Source of the DNA: Geosiphon pyriformis
Lineage: Eukaryota; Glomeromycota; Glomeromycetes; Archaeosporales; Geosiphonaceae
DNA: 64,000 nt
Assembly (NCBI GenBank): GCA_016748015.1
Contig: JAAOMT010000543.1
Span: 496,001 to 560,000, forward strand
Reading direction: 5' to 3'
The notes beneath the pieces are model-generated. The model saw nothing but the letters and a program-made list of their open reading frames with translations, ran no database searches and was not told the origin of the DNA. Of this stretch, positions 12,585 to 24,900 are shown piece by piece; the stretch's first letter is position 1; each line of letters starts with the position of its first letter. The translations under genes were made by a program, and so were the position numbers.

Positions 12585-13694
12585 TTAATTTCCTTTCCCA
12601 AATATCTTTTTCACGAATTTTCCAATATCACGATTAAAATCTTCATAGACGTCCCAAAAAAGTAAATGACCAGCTTTGGGATAGATTATTAGGGTAGCTC
12701 TCGAATTTGTGGCGAGTACCTTTGCCGATGAGACTGGCGTATTAACCAGACGGTCATCAGCACCAAAAATTGCCAGAATTGGAGTGGTGATGTTGCGAAA
12801 TATGTTAACATAACCATCATTATCACCGTATTTGAAAATTGAAGCTTATTTATAGCAGAAAAAGCAATATAAGAATTAGTTTCAATCGTTAAAATAATAA
12901 TAATAATAATAACCTTTTAAACTATGTTTAAAATAATTTTTTAACATACTTAGAGAACCTTCGCGATTAGTTGGTGGTGATGTAATAGCACCACCTAAAA
13001 AGAATGCCTTAACCCTCGGGTCCAATGGTTTGGCAGGAAAAAGATTAATAAATTTGCTAGTTGCATTTACAGCCGTGACCAAATCAGCCGAATACGTATT
13101 TGGTACTATTTCGTTAATAACCGGTACAATTTCTCCTAGATCTATTGTTGCTGCCACAAATATAAAGCCGGCTAACTTTTGCTGTCCATATTTTTTCAAA
13201 TACAAGAATGCCACAAGATTTCCACGAGACCATCCAACTAGAATAACTTTCTTTTTTTGATTGCCTCTAGTTGCTTTTTCTATAACAGCATTCAAGTCAT
13301 CCGCGTAGAGATCAACATTATTGTATTTAGTGATATCGTTTGGTGAATCACTTGCACCACACCCACGCTCATCCCATCGTACTAAATGAAACTTCTCTCG
13401 CAAAGATTTTGAAGTAAATTGTGGTTCCCAAACTAAACGTGTTCCTAAGTAACCATGTAAGAAAATAATTGTAGGTTTTTGTGGATCCCCTACTTCTTCA
13501 GCATAAATTTTTAACCCATCATTACTGGTCACTATGAAATTTTTTATGCCATCTTGATTCAACGATAAAAGAGATACTAGTGGTAGTTGTTGTTTTTCAT
13601 TTTTCAAAGGACTTGAAAAAAGAAATATGGGAAAGAAACATAAAAGTAAAATAAAAATTTGCATTCTTGAAGCTCTCATAAGAATAGTATTCAT
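12585..13694 (-). CDS. Alpha/beta hydrolase with signal peptide
   Basis: Two exons: 13694-12914 and 12844-12585; 346 residues. The intron is GT-AG with an AAG acceptor. The N-terminus has basic residues followed by a strongly hydrophobic stretch (about residues 11-27), so a signal peptide or signal anchor is likely. The hydrolase core is complete: oxyanion HG (residues 80-81) in FLHGYLG, RWDERGCGASDSP, nucleophile Ser156 in GWSRG, an acidic residue in FGADDRLV (Asp290/291), and His320 in KAGHLLFWD. The substrate cannot be read from the sequence. A perfect 20-bp-stem hairpin lies 60-100 nt upstream of the start. A decayed second copy lies at 59884-60845 (minus), so the family has duplicated locally. 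The ATG at 13694 is used; in-frame ATGs at codons 6 and 11 are alternatives that keep the hydrophobic segment. Confidence 0.88.
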
Positions 13695-13754
13695 GATATT
13701 GATTGATTCTTTGAATCTGAATAATTGATGAGGAAAGGCAAAAGCCAGACTTTA

Positions 13755-13797
13755 TATTGTTCGAAAATTGAAAAAAATTTTCAATTTTCGAACAATA
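13755..13797. promoter_or_regulatory. Perfect inverted repeat (20-bp arms, 3-nt loop) upstream of hydrolase
   Basis: The left arm TATTGTTCGAAAATTGAAAA and an exact inverted copy are separated by AAA. It lies 61 nt upstream of the hydrolase start codon, in the presumed promoter or 5' leader. On RNA it would form a strong hairpin; on DNA it contains paired TTCGAA-type sites. Position suggests regulation, but this is inference. Confidence 0.6.
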
Positions 13798-14760
13798 ACC
13801 AAAAACTGTGATTTTTAAAGCGCTCGATAAGGTTGTCATTCATTGCTAAAAGGGTCATATTCAAACCGGAAAGTTCATTAAACCTGCATCGAAGTCATAT
13901 TTTAAACCTTTCTTTTAATTAATATACGTTGAGAAAATCTATCTAAAAGAGATTGTATACTTTTTTTTGAGTCATTTTTTTTTTCTGTACAAGCATAAAA
14001 CACGAACTTTAAAAGCTCTAGATCATAAAAAATTTAAATTAACTAATGTACCGCAGTATTTTTTCACGATCTAGGTTCAAATTTATTCTAAATTAGGTGT
14101 TATTTGAAAAAATTTTCTTTTAAAATAAAGTTTTTTTTTAATCTTTGATTATTAAGTTTGAAAAACACACAAAAGTGTTACTTTAAAATATATATAGATT
14201 TGGAATTCAATAACAATTATTAAATTGGACATTTGATGTCAATCTTAAAAAAGTAATAATTTTTTTATCATTTTTTGGTAAATATCTGGTTTTTTTTAAG
14301 AAATTCGTAAATTATTAATAAAATTTGTCTAAAATCAAAAAACTTTTAAATAAAAATTATCTATTTATATATATTTTAAAACTCGGGAATACGGTGATTT
14401 TTTATTTTCAATGAAAAAATGAATGAAAAATTTTTCAAAAGTGGTTATAAATATTTCTTTAATTAAAAATAACTTTTTTTAATAATTACCACAATTCAAA
14501 ATTGAAAATGTTTTTAATTTATCATTTTTTAATCACCATAATGTTTGTTTTTGCTTTTTTTTTTTTATTATAAATAATAAAGGTAAAAATAGTTGAATTT
14601 CACATTTTGCCAATTCATAGTTTAGAACTAAGAAAATTTCTGTTAAGAGCTATACTAGAATAAAAAATTTCACATATTACAATATATTGTATACAAATTA
14701 ATATCGCCATAAAATATTTATAATTTTTATAGTTGAATTCGAAAATATATTTTATAGGTT

Positions 14761-14833
14761 CGCCCAACGTGGGGGTCGAACCCACAACCTTGAGATTAAG
14801 AGTCTCACGCTCTACCGATTGAGCTAGCCGGGC
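14761..14833 (-). tRNA. tRNA-Lys (anticodon CTT)
   Basis: Seventy-three nucleotides on the minus strand, starting GCCCGGCTAGCTCAATCGG and ending GTTGGGCG, fold as a cloverleaf. The 7-bp acceptor stem pairs with one G-U-type position, the D-arm contains the A box, the anticodon loop is ACTCTTAAT with CTT in place, and the T-arm contains GGTTCGACCCC (B box). There is no intron. A TTTT run about 13 nt downstream can serve as the Pol III terminator. A 104-codon open frame spanning this region is a by-product of the tRNA gene and is not annotated. Confidence 0.95.
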
Positions 14834-15247
14834 TCGTTGATAGTCAAACTGTCGAAAATTTGATACATGTATAATATTTTCAACAAGGTCATGATCCTGG
14901 ATAAACGTAGAAAATTTGTTCCGTTGCATAATTCAAAAATTGCGATTACAAATTATTAGTGTCTGAGAAACTTGTTTATTTAGAATACAAAAGGACAAAG
15001 ATAAATAGAATTAACAGCTTGTAACATTATATCATATGATTAATCCGTGATTTCTAAACTGTGATATTCTGATTTTTAAAGATCATCGGTACTAAAGATT
15101 TTAAAAGCTTCACAAATTTTTTTATAATTGGGACAGCTACACTATATTTTCGAATAGCAAAAAATATTAGCCTACTAGAAGAATCGATGAATATTTTAAT
15201 TATAAACATATTGCTTTGTTTTCCGGTTTATGCTAGTAAAAGAAATC

Positions 15248-15284
<37 letters not shown>

Positions 15285-16356
15285 TATCCAATTATTTTTT
15301 ACTATCATCCCACAAGGCTTGTATTAAAAAATTATTTTTCGAACCCTTTTTTTCTTCAAGTAAAGGTTTTTTATATCTAAAACCTTTGTTTGATATATTA
15401 AATCTCAAATCTTCATGTCGCATGTTCATGTTTCATGTTCAAAAAAAGGTGTGATATTCGATTTTTATACTAGTGACTTTTTACGCTAAAAAAAATTTCC
15501 ATGTTTATTTTTTAAATGCCTTTTTTCTTGCTCTTGGGAATTATTTGTGGCAGATATAAGATTATGCAATATTTTAACAAATGGTTGTTTATTTATAACG
15601 CCCTCATTTTTTTTAACTTCATGATATGTAACAATTATCATTGATCCTTCTTTCCCGACGTCATTGTGATTTCCTAAAATCTCTTAAAGCTGATATTCTG
15701 AATACCAAATAACTTTACTAATTATAGGTTTTTGGCCCGTTAGATAAATCAGCAAATCCTTAAGCTAAATTTCGATTGGTTTTTACCATAAAAAAAACCA
15801 AAAGATTTTCAAATATCTTTTGTAAATGATTTGTATCAAATTTTTAACATTTTTTTAATTTTTTAGATAAATGAACTCTGCTCATATTAATCCTCTATAC
15901 AAAGGCATTTCCTGAAAAATTTATTTAGTGAAATAATATTACAATGATTCTATCCAATTTGGTGAAAATCCAATTATGGAAAATGGTTTTTTTTTGCAGT
16001 TCTACTTATCAGAGTAAATTTTTTACGCCTTGTGGGTTCACATTGTGTACCCCTTTAAGGAATTAATTTATGTAAAAACTTATAAATATGGATGTATTGT
16101 TTTACCTTTAATAACCACTAACGATTCATGGTGGTATTTAAACTTTAATTTTAAAAAAATTTCTAGAATTATTTAGCAAATGTAGTTCAGCAGGAAATTA
16201 AGTATGAGCTTAGAAATCGTCTCTATGCGTACATGGGCTAATGTCTAATAAAATATATATATTAATAACATGAAAGAAAAAGTGGAGCGATTTTTAAGTT
16301 CTCAGATTTTTTTGGCGTAACATTTAATCCAATGGGCTATAATCCTGCTGAATACC

Positions 16357-16392
<36 letters not shown>

Positions 16393-16741
16393 ATTGAAAT
16401 TTAAATCTCTTCATGGCATTCTCTACAAATCATAATGACGCGGTACACAGCAACATACAACTTCAAAACTCGCTTGGTGATGCTGATTGATCAAACGATC
16501 CCATTTTTGTAATCTCACGATTATGATGCATTTAATATGACTGTATGTATAGTCCAAAGCCACAATGAACATTATAAATACGCCATCCAATTCTGATCTT
16601 TGGAAAACCCTTTTTTTTTTAAAAAAAAAAGGTTTCTTTCTCTTTCTCATGATTGGTCAGGCTTTTTGAAAGCACAAAATATCACACAAAACAATAGTTC
16701 TTTTATTTAATTTTCTTGATCACAATACAAAAATCGTTATA
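14834..16741. other. Intergenic DNA with two trinucleotide microsatellites
   Basis: (AAT)n at about 15248-15283 and (TTA)n at about 16359-16390. No recognisable gene lies between the tRNA and the iron transporter. Confidence 0.6.
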
Positions 16742-17928
16742 ATGTCATTTCTACGACCATTCTTACATCGACGTCCCTCGCATGAGTATCAACCTCTGAT
16801 TGTGCACCATGCTGAAAAACATTTCGAATCACCAGAAATTATTCGAGATATCGTTATTGGCTTAAGTGATGGCTTGACGGTTTGTGTTTGAATTCATGGT
16901 CGATTTATCCTTTTTTTTCAGGGGTTAGAGAAGAGAAGATGGAGCTTTGAGAATTGAAATTTCAATTGAAAATATATTTTATGAATGGAAAATTTAACCT
17001 CTTCTTTAAAATTCTAATTTGATCTTTTAATTTTTTCCCCAAAGGTCCCATTTGCATTGACGGCCGGTTTAGCATCGATGGGAGACTCACGAATTGTAGT
17101 AATTGGTGGTCTAGCTGGTAATTCATGACACATCCTATTGTCACTATCCCAATTGTTCGAATTTGAACGATTGATTATTAATCAATTTTCAAATGTACCT
17201 TAGAGCTAGTCTCAGGTGCTATTTCAATGGGGTTAGGCGGTTACTTGGCAGCGCAGTCTGAAGCAGAACATTACGATACGGAAAGAGTACGTGAACAGAA
17301 CGAAGTTCGGGATTGTCCTGAGGAAGAAATTGATGAGGTTGTTGGTAAGAAAATTTCAAACCTATCAATATAAATTTTATATGTTTCTGTCGGTGTAACT
17401 AAATATTTGTCTAATTTAATGTAGAAATTCTCGAACCTTATGGCCTCGACCGTAGAAGTTTAGCACCAGTAATTGATAAACTCAGAGCTGATCCAGAAAA
17501 ATTTGTCGATTTCATGATGAAGTTTGAATTAAATTTGGAAAAACCGGATCCTAAAAGATCTTGGGTGAGTTTCTACTTATTATTTCTTATTTATATTATT
17601 TGGATTATTATGATTTTTTATTATAAAAATTAATACTTACATTTTACATCTTATGTTTTCAAAGATCTGTGCTTCAACAATCGGTATCTCGTACTTTGTA
17701 GGCGGTCTCATTCCCTTACTTCCTTACTTAATCGTTGAATCGGCCAAAACCGGATTATACATAAGCGTTGCCATTACCTTTTTAAGTTTAATTTTATTCG
17801 GATACACCAAAGCCTATTTTATTTCTCCGCAGAACGCTTTCAAAGGTGGTTTGCAAATGGCTGTTGTTGGTATGGCGGCTGCTGCTTCTGCATACGGGTG
17901 TGTCAAAGCAATCGAAAGGTTTACATAA
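16742..17928 (+). CDS. CCC1: Vacuolar iron/manganese transporter, Ccc1/VIT1 family
   Basis: Five exons: 16742-16879, 17045-17117, 17204-17344, 17425-17564, 17665-17928; 251 residues. The family moves cytosolic Fe2+ or Mn2+ into the vacuole for storage and detoxification. The diagnostic first membrane segment is present: IVIGLSDGLTVPFALTAGLA. It is followed by GAISMGLGGYLAAQSEAEHY. The acidic cytosolic metal-binding helices lie between membrane segments 2 and 3 (residues about 100-160, rich in Glu/Asp). Three further hydrophobic segments follow, ending in AYGCVKAIERFT. The total of five membrane segments and the length are normal for Ccc1. Introns 1 and 4 use AAG acceptors. The gene converges with the LDAF1-like gene at 18.6 kb. 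Metal choice cannot be read from sequence. Confidence 0.93.
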
Positions 17929-18575
17929 CATGGCTATTTAATTATGGCTAAAGCTTGGAAATTCTAATTCAATTTCGTAGCAGTTCACGGTTCATTGTAT
18001 GTCCATTTCAAATTTTTAAAGTATTTTCCAATGTTTATACAAAAAGACTTAATTTTAATAAAAATTCTTTGATGTTCCTTGATTATTAATCAAGAAATAC
18101 TATTTCAAAATTTTGAAAGACAATCGAGGCTTGCTATTCATTATATAACTTTTCGAACATTGCAAATTAATTATTATTATTAAACTAAAAATACATTAAA
18201 TTTTCTTTATCTTTGAAAAAGAATAGATTTTTAAAATGATTGCTTTGTTCAAGCTCGCGAATTTCACCATTAAAATTTGTAGTCCAATGAGCATTGGCTA
18301 CAGTTTTATAAATTTAACGAGTTTGATCGAATATGAAATTCTATTATTTACCCTAAACAAGTTGCAAAAATTGACTCAACTCCTGTCAAAAATTTCAATG
18401 GTAAAAAAAATTAATGATTTCAGCATAATAAAATATAATCGTAAAAATACCAAACATTGTAACAAAAATTATAGCAATTCCATAGGCCATTTGGTAACAC
18501 AACCAAGATGGTTCTTTTTTCCCATTACTATGTACCAACTTTTTTTCATTATTCTCTCTCCCTCTGACATTGTTT
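17929..18575. other. Convergent intergenic region
   Basis: The 3' flanks of the iron transporter (+) and the hairpin protein (-). A minus-strand frame here (18640-18395) overlaps the end of the latter gene out of frame and ends in one hydrophobic stretch. It is described under rejected items. Confidence 0.5.
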
Positions 18576-19100
18576 CTATGAGAATGTTGGAAACTCCCCA
18601 GTGGCGCGTTTTGCAGCTCTTTTTGCATGTTCAGTATCAAGAGGCCCTTCTTTGGCCATAATCCCTATTCCAGACAAGAAAAAGGTAACAGCTTGAATCC
18701 CGATATACGTAAAGGCGCCGATCAATCCACCAATACAAGCAATGAACAATAAAACCCCAACAACCGGGAAAAACACAAGTGATCCCAAGAATGCCAAGAA
18801 CCCTTCAGCACACACGATCCCAATACCGGCGATTCCAACCACGATTGCCAAAGTCCCTATAATCCAACCAATCAATACAACGGCCGGAATTACGCCATAG
18901 GTAGCAGCGATATAAGAGTACCAGCGAAGAAACGGACTAGACTCCCACTTGCTCCTTACAAAGTTCCTGACCCGTTCAACAAAGTGTCCCGACTGTCCAA
19001 ACAGGTCCGCCGCATTGCCAAATTGTTGTCGAACTTCCTCGGCAGCCTGGCCCAAGGCTTCTTGTGCGCCTCGTGCCATACTACTTGTTCCGTTACTCAT
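18576..19100 (-). CDS. Hydrophobic hairpin membrane protein, LDAF1/promethin-like
   Basis: Single exon of 174 residues. A 70-residue polar N-terminus (MSNGTSSMARGAQEALGQAA...), rich in Ala/Gln/Glu and probably amphipathic, precedes a long hydrophobic region of about 85 residues. That region is packed with Gly, Ala, Ile and Val and has prolines spaced through it (VIPAVVLIGW, FFPVVGVLLF). A short basic C-tail follows. This architecture, amphipathic helix plus hairpin-like membrane domain of small residues, resembles the promethin/LDAF1/LDO family, which works with seipin at sites of lipid-droplet formation on the ER. I recognise the architecture rather than specific signature residues, so the name is tentative; a peroxisomal or ER-shaping protein is an alternative. 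The start is the first ATG in frame. The gene is divergent from the Mit_KHE1 gene, 528 bp away. Confidence 0.6.
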   Translation of the reverse strand: MSNGTSSMARGAQEALGQAAEEVRQQFGNAADLFGQSGHFVERVRNFVRSKWESSPFLRWYSYIAATYGVIPAVVLIGWIIGTLAIVVGIAGIGIVCAEGFLAFLGSLVFFPVVGVLLFIACIGGLIGAFTYIGIQAVTFFLSGIGIMAKEGPLDTEHAKRAAKRATGEFPTFS

Positions 19101-19628
19101 ATTGACGGCTGGAAGGATGAGAGAAGAAAATCCCAAATTCGTATGTCTTAAATTAATAGAAGTCGAGATATGTAGAGTAAAAGGATGCTTTGATTTTTCG
19201 GTTTATTGGATAAGAAACAAGAATGTGAAAAACGGTTGGTTCTTGCTCGTTAAAAGGAACTTTATAGGATTCTTTTATACACTTTGGACGTGATTGATAT
19301 ATCATTCGATACAATGATTGTATGATGAAAAGACCCGACTATCAATGATTCTTGGGGTTGATATTTTAAAACGCGTGAATTTTGGTGATTTTTTTAAAAT
19401 TATGAATCATGATGATTAGAAAAACGTTATTAGTAACGCATCATATTTTTTTTGATTCCGCTAAACAAGCTTTAATTTCCTGCATATTACGTTATTTTAC
19501 ATTACGCGATTACCACATGTGATGTGATCCATCCTTCACGTGGATCTAATTAAAGAATGATGACACGAATTAATTTTCATGCTCATCTAATTTTTTGCTT
19601 CTCACTGACATAGTTGTCCAAAACCCAA

Positions 19629-20700
19629 ATGAAAATATATGTAATACCAATACTTCGCACAAAGTTTACCTACTATTGCCACGCAACGCCAAGTCACGAA
19701 ACCTATCTCTCACGCGCGTCTAAATTCGCCTCCTCTAAGTGGGAATCGTTCGGTCAATCGGAGAAGACGAGTTGGAAAGGTAGAATCTTTGTTGCTGGAC
19801 AACGATTACTCGACCGAATAGACTATCAGGAATATTTTTTGAAAGGGATTCCGTTGCGTGAAGAGTGGTCATCACCGAGAAATCAAGTAGGTTGTTTTGA
19901 GTGGCCAACAGATCTTTTGAATTCTCAAATATATAGTTGCAAGGTTTTTACTTTATATGACAGAAAGTGATTTTGAAGTAAACCTAATAAATTATTTGGT
20001 TTTTACCATAGGTCCCAATATTATACCCTTCAGAATTTGTGTCACCACCCGAAATTTACTCAAATCTAACTCAATTGCTTCATAGACGACTACCCTATCA
20101 TAAAAAGTACATGATCTATTCGGCGTTATTTATTCCACTATCTTCTACATTTACCATTGTTCCCCTGATACCGAATATACCATTCTTCTATAATGTCTTC
20201 AGATTTTATAGTCATTATAAAGGTAAGAAAGTAGCCGTCAAAAATTTCGAAAATTTTTTTGAGATTTATTAAAGCTATTTGAAAATTTGCATCTTCAAAA
20301 AATTTTCTAACCGAAATTTGAACAACCAACTCATTAAACAACCTACAAAGCCTACAAAGGTGCCCAACATCTTCATCACATTATCAAACATAATCGCCTA
20401 TCCTTGGTTCCATCCGACCTTCTCGATCAAATCTATGCAGATGTTCATTTGAACGATAATCCAGAACATGTGATCTCTGAAAAAAAGATAGAAGAAATTG
20501 CTAGAGAGTTCAAATTACCCGGATTAGAGATTGATGTGAAACGGGCACGACATCAGATATTAAATGAGATTGCAAAAGAGCAGGCGGCGAAAAAAAGCGA
20601 GAAGGATGTTGTAGTTGATGGTGGCTTTGTTGAAGACGAAAAAGAGGACAAATTACTAGGTCAAAATTCAACGATAAATGGGAAAATAAAAAAGGAGTGA
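19629..20700 (+). CDS. Mitochondrial K+-H+ exchange-related protein (Mit_KHE1 family)
   Basis: Three exons: 19629-19886, 20012-20222, 20351-20700; 272 residues. The start MKIYVIPI is typical of the family. A WxGR-like stretch (WKGRIFVAGQRLLDR) and an ILYPSEFV segment follow. The hydrophobic region reads FIPLSSTFTIVPLIPNIPFF, and next comes the hallmark FYNVFRFYSHYKAYKGAQHL. A charged, coiled C-terminal tail (about residues 170-272) contains EIAREFKLPGLE and KEQAAKKSEKD. Yeast members sit in or on the inner mitochondrial membrane and affect potassium/proton exchange and mitochondrial volume. The last intron joins GA|GCC precisely within the SHYKAYKG motif, which supports the splice model. The tail beyond about residue 240 is not conserved in appearance. 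Confidence 0.88.
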
Positions 20701-21931
20701 TTCATGGGCTTATAGGATTGAAAAATTTTGGCATATAGGTCAAAAATTTCGAGAGTTTTTTTAGCCCCCTTTTCGACTTATTCTTTGGACTGTTTCGGGC
20801 TTATTGCTGATTTCTACGGGTGAACGAATGAAAAATTGAACTTTCAAGATTCTCATTTTGCATGGAATGATTTTCCTACAACTTTTCCAAAGTATGAGAT
20901 TTTTCATCAATTATTTTAAGATGTTCCGTTTTGGGATGATTTTTGCCACCGTTCATTTTATCAATGGGAATTTCCTCGATTCTATGATTACAAAAGGTTA
21001 CCTGATCATCGGGAATTCGAGTCTTTGGGACAAGGTATCAAGAAAATTAATCATTCAGCAATTCACATTCAAATTCTAGATCATCTCACAAAATGAGACG
21101 GGTAATGATTTGGTTATGTGATCTATCCATTTTCCCGTCTTCAGGATGTCTAACTGTTCAGAGAATATCTTGTCAAAAGATAGAGCCCTAATTAATTAAT
21201 TTGGGCATCAGGTGATTATTACTGATGGGATAAAAAGTCTAGAGAAAATCTAGTAGGCAGAAAGCTCTCAATCTTTACCTATGACGACGGAAATTGTCGC
21301 TTAATTATCTTGATAGGAGACACAGCTCTAAAGATATAAATTTATAATCTTTTAAGTTAGCAATCATTTTATAGCTGTGCTGTCTTTGCTGTTTCCCTCG
21401 TGGCGAACGCGTGAACTTATTTCACATCACAGACGATCACCGGCATAAACAAAAACAGAATTTTTATACTTTTCACAATTTAGAAAGTATCATGAAGATT
21501 TACGCAACGATCTCTAAAAGCAAACAATAATAGCAACATAACCATAAAAGGGGAAACTCAATTGTTCTCCAGAAAAGGAATTTTAATTGGTGCTAATTTC
21601 ATAATCGATGATTCATTATCGTCGGGGTTTTGAAAAGTTGTGTTTAACGATACACTACCACGCGTCCCATGCCAGTCCCCCGGGGGACGGACCTTTGAAT
21701 CGTTTCTGATTCTCTTATTACCTGATAGCAGCAATACATATATCAAGCTGGTATGGTCAAACGAATCCAAAAAGTGTAAAGAATTGATTACAACGTTTTC
21801 ATTGAACGTTTTTAATCGAATTGTATTACTTCGCGTGCAAACGGGGTCCTTTTTTAGATCGAGAAGTCTACTTTTTGGAGGAGGGTCTGACGTAAAACCT
21901 TGAAATTGTTCAAAAAAACGACACGGTAGCA
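20701..21931. other. Intergenic region with a possible antisense ORF
   Basis: The region upstream of Nbs1. A minus-strand frame from about 22004 to 21558 (148 codons) and a plus-strand frame at 21640-21903 overlap here; neither shows a known domain. GC content is somewhat higher than in neighbouring intergenic DNA. The minus frame overlaps Nbs1 exon 1 in antisense. Confidence 0.4.
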
Positions 21932-24900
21932 ATGTGGTTGCTGGAAGGGGCTGGGTCAGCGGAAGGTATGTTTTCATAATAATAAGGTGCTTTGTGATGT
22001 TCAAAATTTGGGAAAAGATAATAGGGACTATATAGGCGGGACTCTGCTTATTTTTATTAACACTTTGTTTTTACCATTCTGAAAAAGGACAATTCCGTTG
22101 GTTGCGCCCAGGAAAGACGTATGGCGTTGGACGCAAAGGTTTGTTTATTTTACAAGTCAAAAAAACAAGCAAATTTCGCACTCCCTTTGACATTGTGACT
22201 TTTTTTGGTGACAGAGGGGGAGTTTGTTAATCCGCAGGACGAAACTTTGAGTCGTCACCACGCTACAATAGTCGTGCAAGCCAATACTTATGAGCTTGCG
22301 GTAGGTCACGCATCTTTTAAGACGCGTCGATTTTTGCGAAATTTAAAGTTTTTCACAGGTTCTAACAGGCTCATACTTTTAATAAGAGTCATCCGGACTC
22401 GCGGCTTAAAGTCTGGATTAATGACTTAGGTCACAGTAAAGGAGTTTTTGTCGATGGGGTGCGGCTCAATATCGATATCGATGAACGTAGGGTGTTACAG
22501 GAAGGGCAAATCGTTGAATTTGGAACCGCAGGATTCAAATTCAAGTAAATAGAACCGGTTTTTGGTTGTGACAAGTTGTAAATACGTCAGTTAATCTCCC
22601 TTAACTTTTAGGCTGATTTATTACCCTATTGTCATTTGTTGGGCGGTTTTACCTCCGAAAAGGTTGCATCGGGTTCAAAGTTATTGTATAAGGACTGGTA
22701 AATGACACTTCTTTCTTGTTCAAAACAGTGAGGATTTCTTTAACTTTTTTTGTTATATTGACTATTTTTACTCTTACTCGTAGATGTGAAATTTGTGACA
22801 AAATGGTTAAAGTTCAAATGCACTCATTTGCTTATGATCAAGAGCTACCTTTCGGAATTTTGTACAATGGCCCTTGTACAAGGAAGGCCAATCATTGATG
22901 AATCCTGGTTAAAATTGATTTCCTCCGATAATTATTTGACCCAAATGGAGGCTTCATTTCAGCTCCCCCCTGAACACACACATTGTCCCCCTGTAGAAGA
23001 CCCTCATGACGATGTCAGACTTTATCACGTGAATCCGAGGCGAGCCAAAATATTTGGTGGCGTCCATTTTATAGCGTGTGAAGATACCGACGTAAGAGAC
23101 GTAATATCGACAATTTTTCTTCCCATATTTTGCCATTCGAGTTTTTTATGTTCGACTATTCATTAGGACGTGCGAATGTTTGAGAAATGGATTCATTTTG
23201 GAGGGGGAGTGTTGGAAAAGGTTGTTATAGGTCTGGAAGTTAAAGCCAGTTTTCCCGAGGTTCGCAAAGCTTTGGATGGAATACGAAAGAAACTTGGAGA
23301 CCATCAAAGACCGATATTTTTGAAGCCACGTAAAGAGCCTGCTTTCTCATTAGTAAATAGGTACTCTCGAACGTGAGTATAGATTATCTTTGGGTCATCG
23401 ATAAAATTATCGTTTTAATTGAATTGGCTAACAAAGTTTTGATTTATTCCCAGTGAAAGATGTGGAAGGTTAGTTCACGGAAGACAGGAATTGTCTATGG
23501 CAATTCTTCACAATAGTAGACGCCTCTACTGCAACCCTTATGCCGAACCAACGGTTCCTCTAACAGATTTCGGTTAGACGATTTTTTTTTAGGGTAATAA
23601 TAATTGTTTTATTGATTGAAATAGGGTAATTTAACGAGAATATATTCCTTTTAGATTATGCGATGAGCATTAATTTACCACCATCACCGCGGATGCGACC
23701 AACCATCGAAAGCTCCATTGTTTCGCAGGTCAACATTGAATGTTCAACTGGTGATTATCAAACAGGTCTGTGATTAGTTAAGCAATTATTATGAAATCCG
23801 AGAGACTTGTTTTTGATAAATATTTTTACAATTTCCCCCTTCATATTTTAGATAAAATCCCATCTATTGTGCCAAATTCCATTTCAGAGCAGTCTTTATC
23901 AATAATCACATCATATGCAGAGTCAAATTCACAACCATCATATCAGCCTCCAACTCCCGAGACTTCCCAAATACTTCCCCCCTCAACATCAACACTTTCT
24001 GAATCGAACAATTCCGCAACTTCTCTTATTCCTTCTTCGATGTGTTCGTCATTGACTGACACGCATAGGGAAGGATCTTTAACTCCTGCCACCCCTCAAT
24101 TGCTTCAATCACCTTCGACTTCCCTTGTAAAGTACAAAATTTCTACGACAATCGAAGAAAACCAAGGACTCCTAGATTCCCGTTCCAAAGAGTTACCTTC
24201 TAAATTAGCATCTTCTAATTACACTTTGGACAATGAACCAGTCTTAAATTCTTCCTCTTTTCAGAATAAAATCATGACATCAAGAGCAGGAATAGTAAGA
24301 ATATTTTAATATTTGATAAGTTGAAAATTTTAAAATACTAACCTAAAATGCGGTCATTTTTTATATTAATAGAGAAAACCAAGACCTTTTGATTTGTCAT
24401 TTTTTGATTTGTGGCCAGATGTCCCCCCTAAAGCCGTTGACTCAGCTTTCAGTTCCATCGAGAAGGGGAAACAGAAAGCGGATGCACCATTGACGGTAAT
24501 TTGACACAAATGGAAAAAATTCTAATATTTTCTAGATTAACATTTAAGCTTTTGCCTCTCCATCAGATATCAATGGTTCACTCTAGTGTGCATGCGAATA
24601 GTCAACGGTGGGAACTTATGGAAATCGATTCACACAAGGTTTTTTTTCAACTCGAATGGAAAATGTTAACATATTGAAGTTCTTACTCACAGGAATATTG
24701 TTTTCCCAACTTATAGAATATCATGCAATTTGAAAAAAAAGAAGGGGCGAATTTTATCAACAAAACATTGGTGCAGCCAAAAGAAACCCAAGATTCTCCA
24801 GATCAAATGCAAATACATAACTCAATACCCCCGGCATCTCGTGCGCAGCGTCATGAGGATAATAAAGATGCGGGCATTGTCCCTTTACTCTCGCCCGCTA

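Noticed and set aside
14615-14929. 104-codon minus-strand open frame containing ARLAQSVERETLNLKVVGST
   Set aside because: This is the translation of the tRNA-Lys gene and its flanks, a well-known artefact.
15230-15454. Plus-strand frame with Asn run followed by AT-rich peptide
   Set aside because: Microsatellite-driven open frame without a recognisable domain.
18395-18640. Minus-strand 81-codon frame with one hydrophobic segment overlapping the end of the LDAF1-like gene
   Set aside because: It overlaps out of frame, and no good splice pair links it to the upstream exon. The hydrophobicity can come from AT-rich codons. It could be an alternative last exon, but there is no positive evidence.
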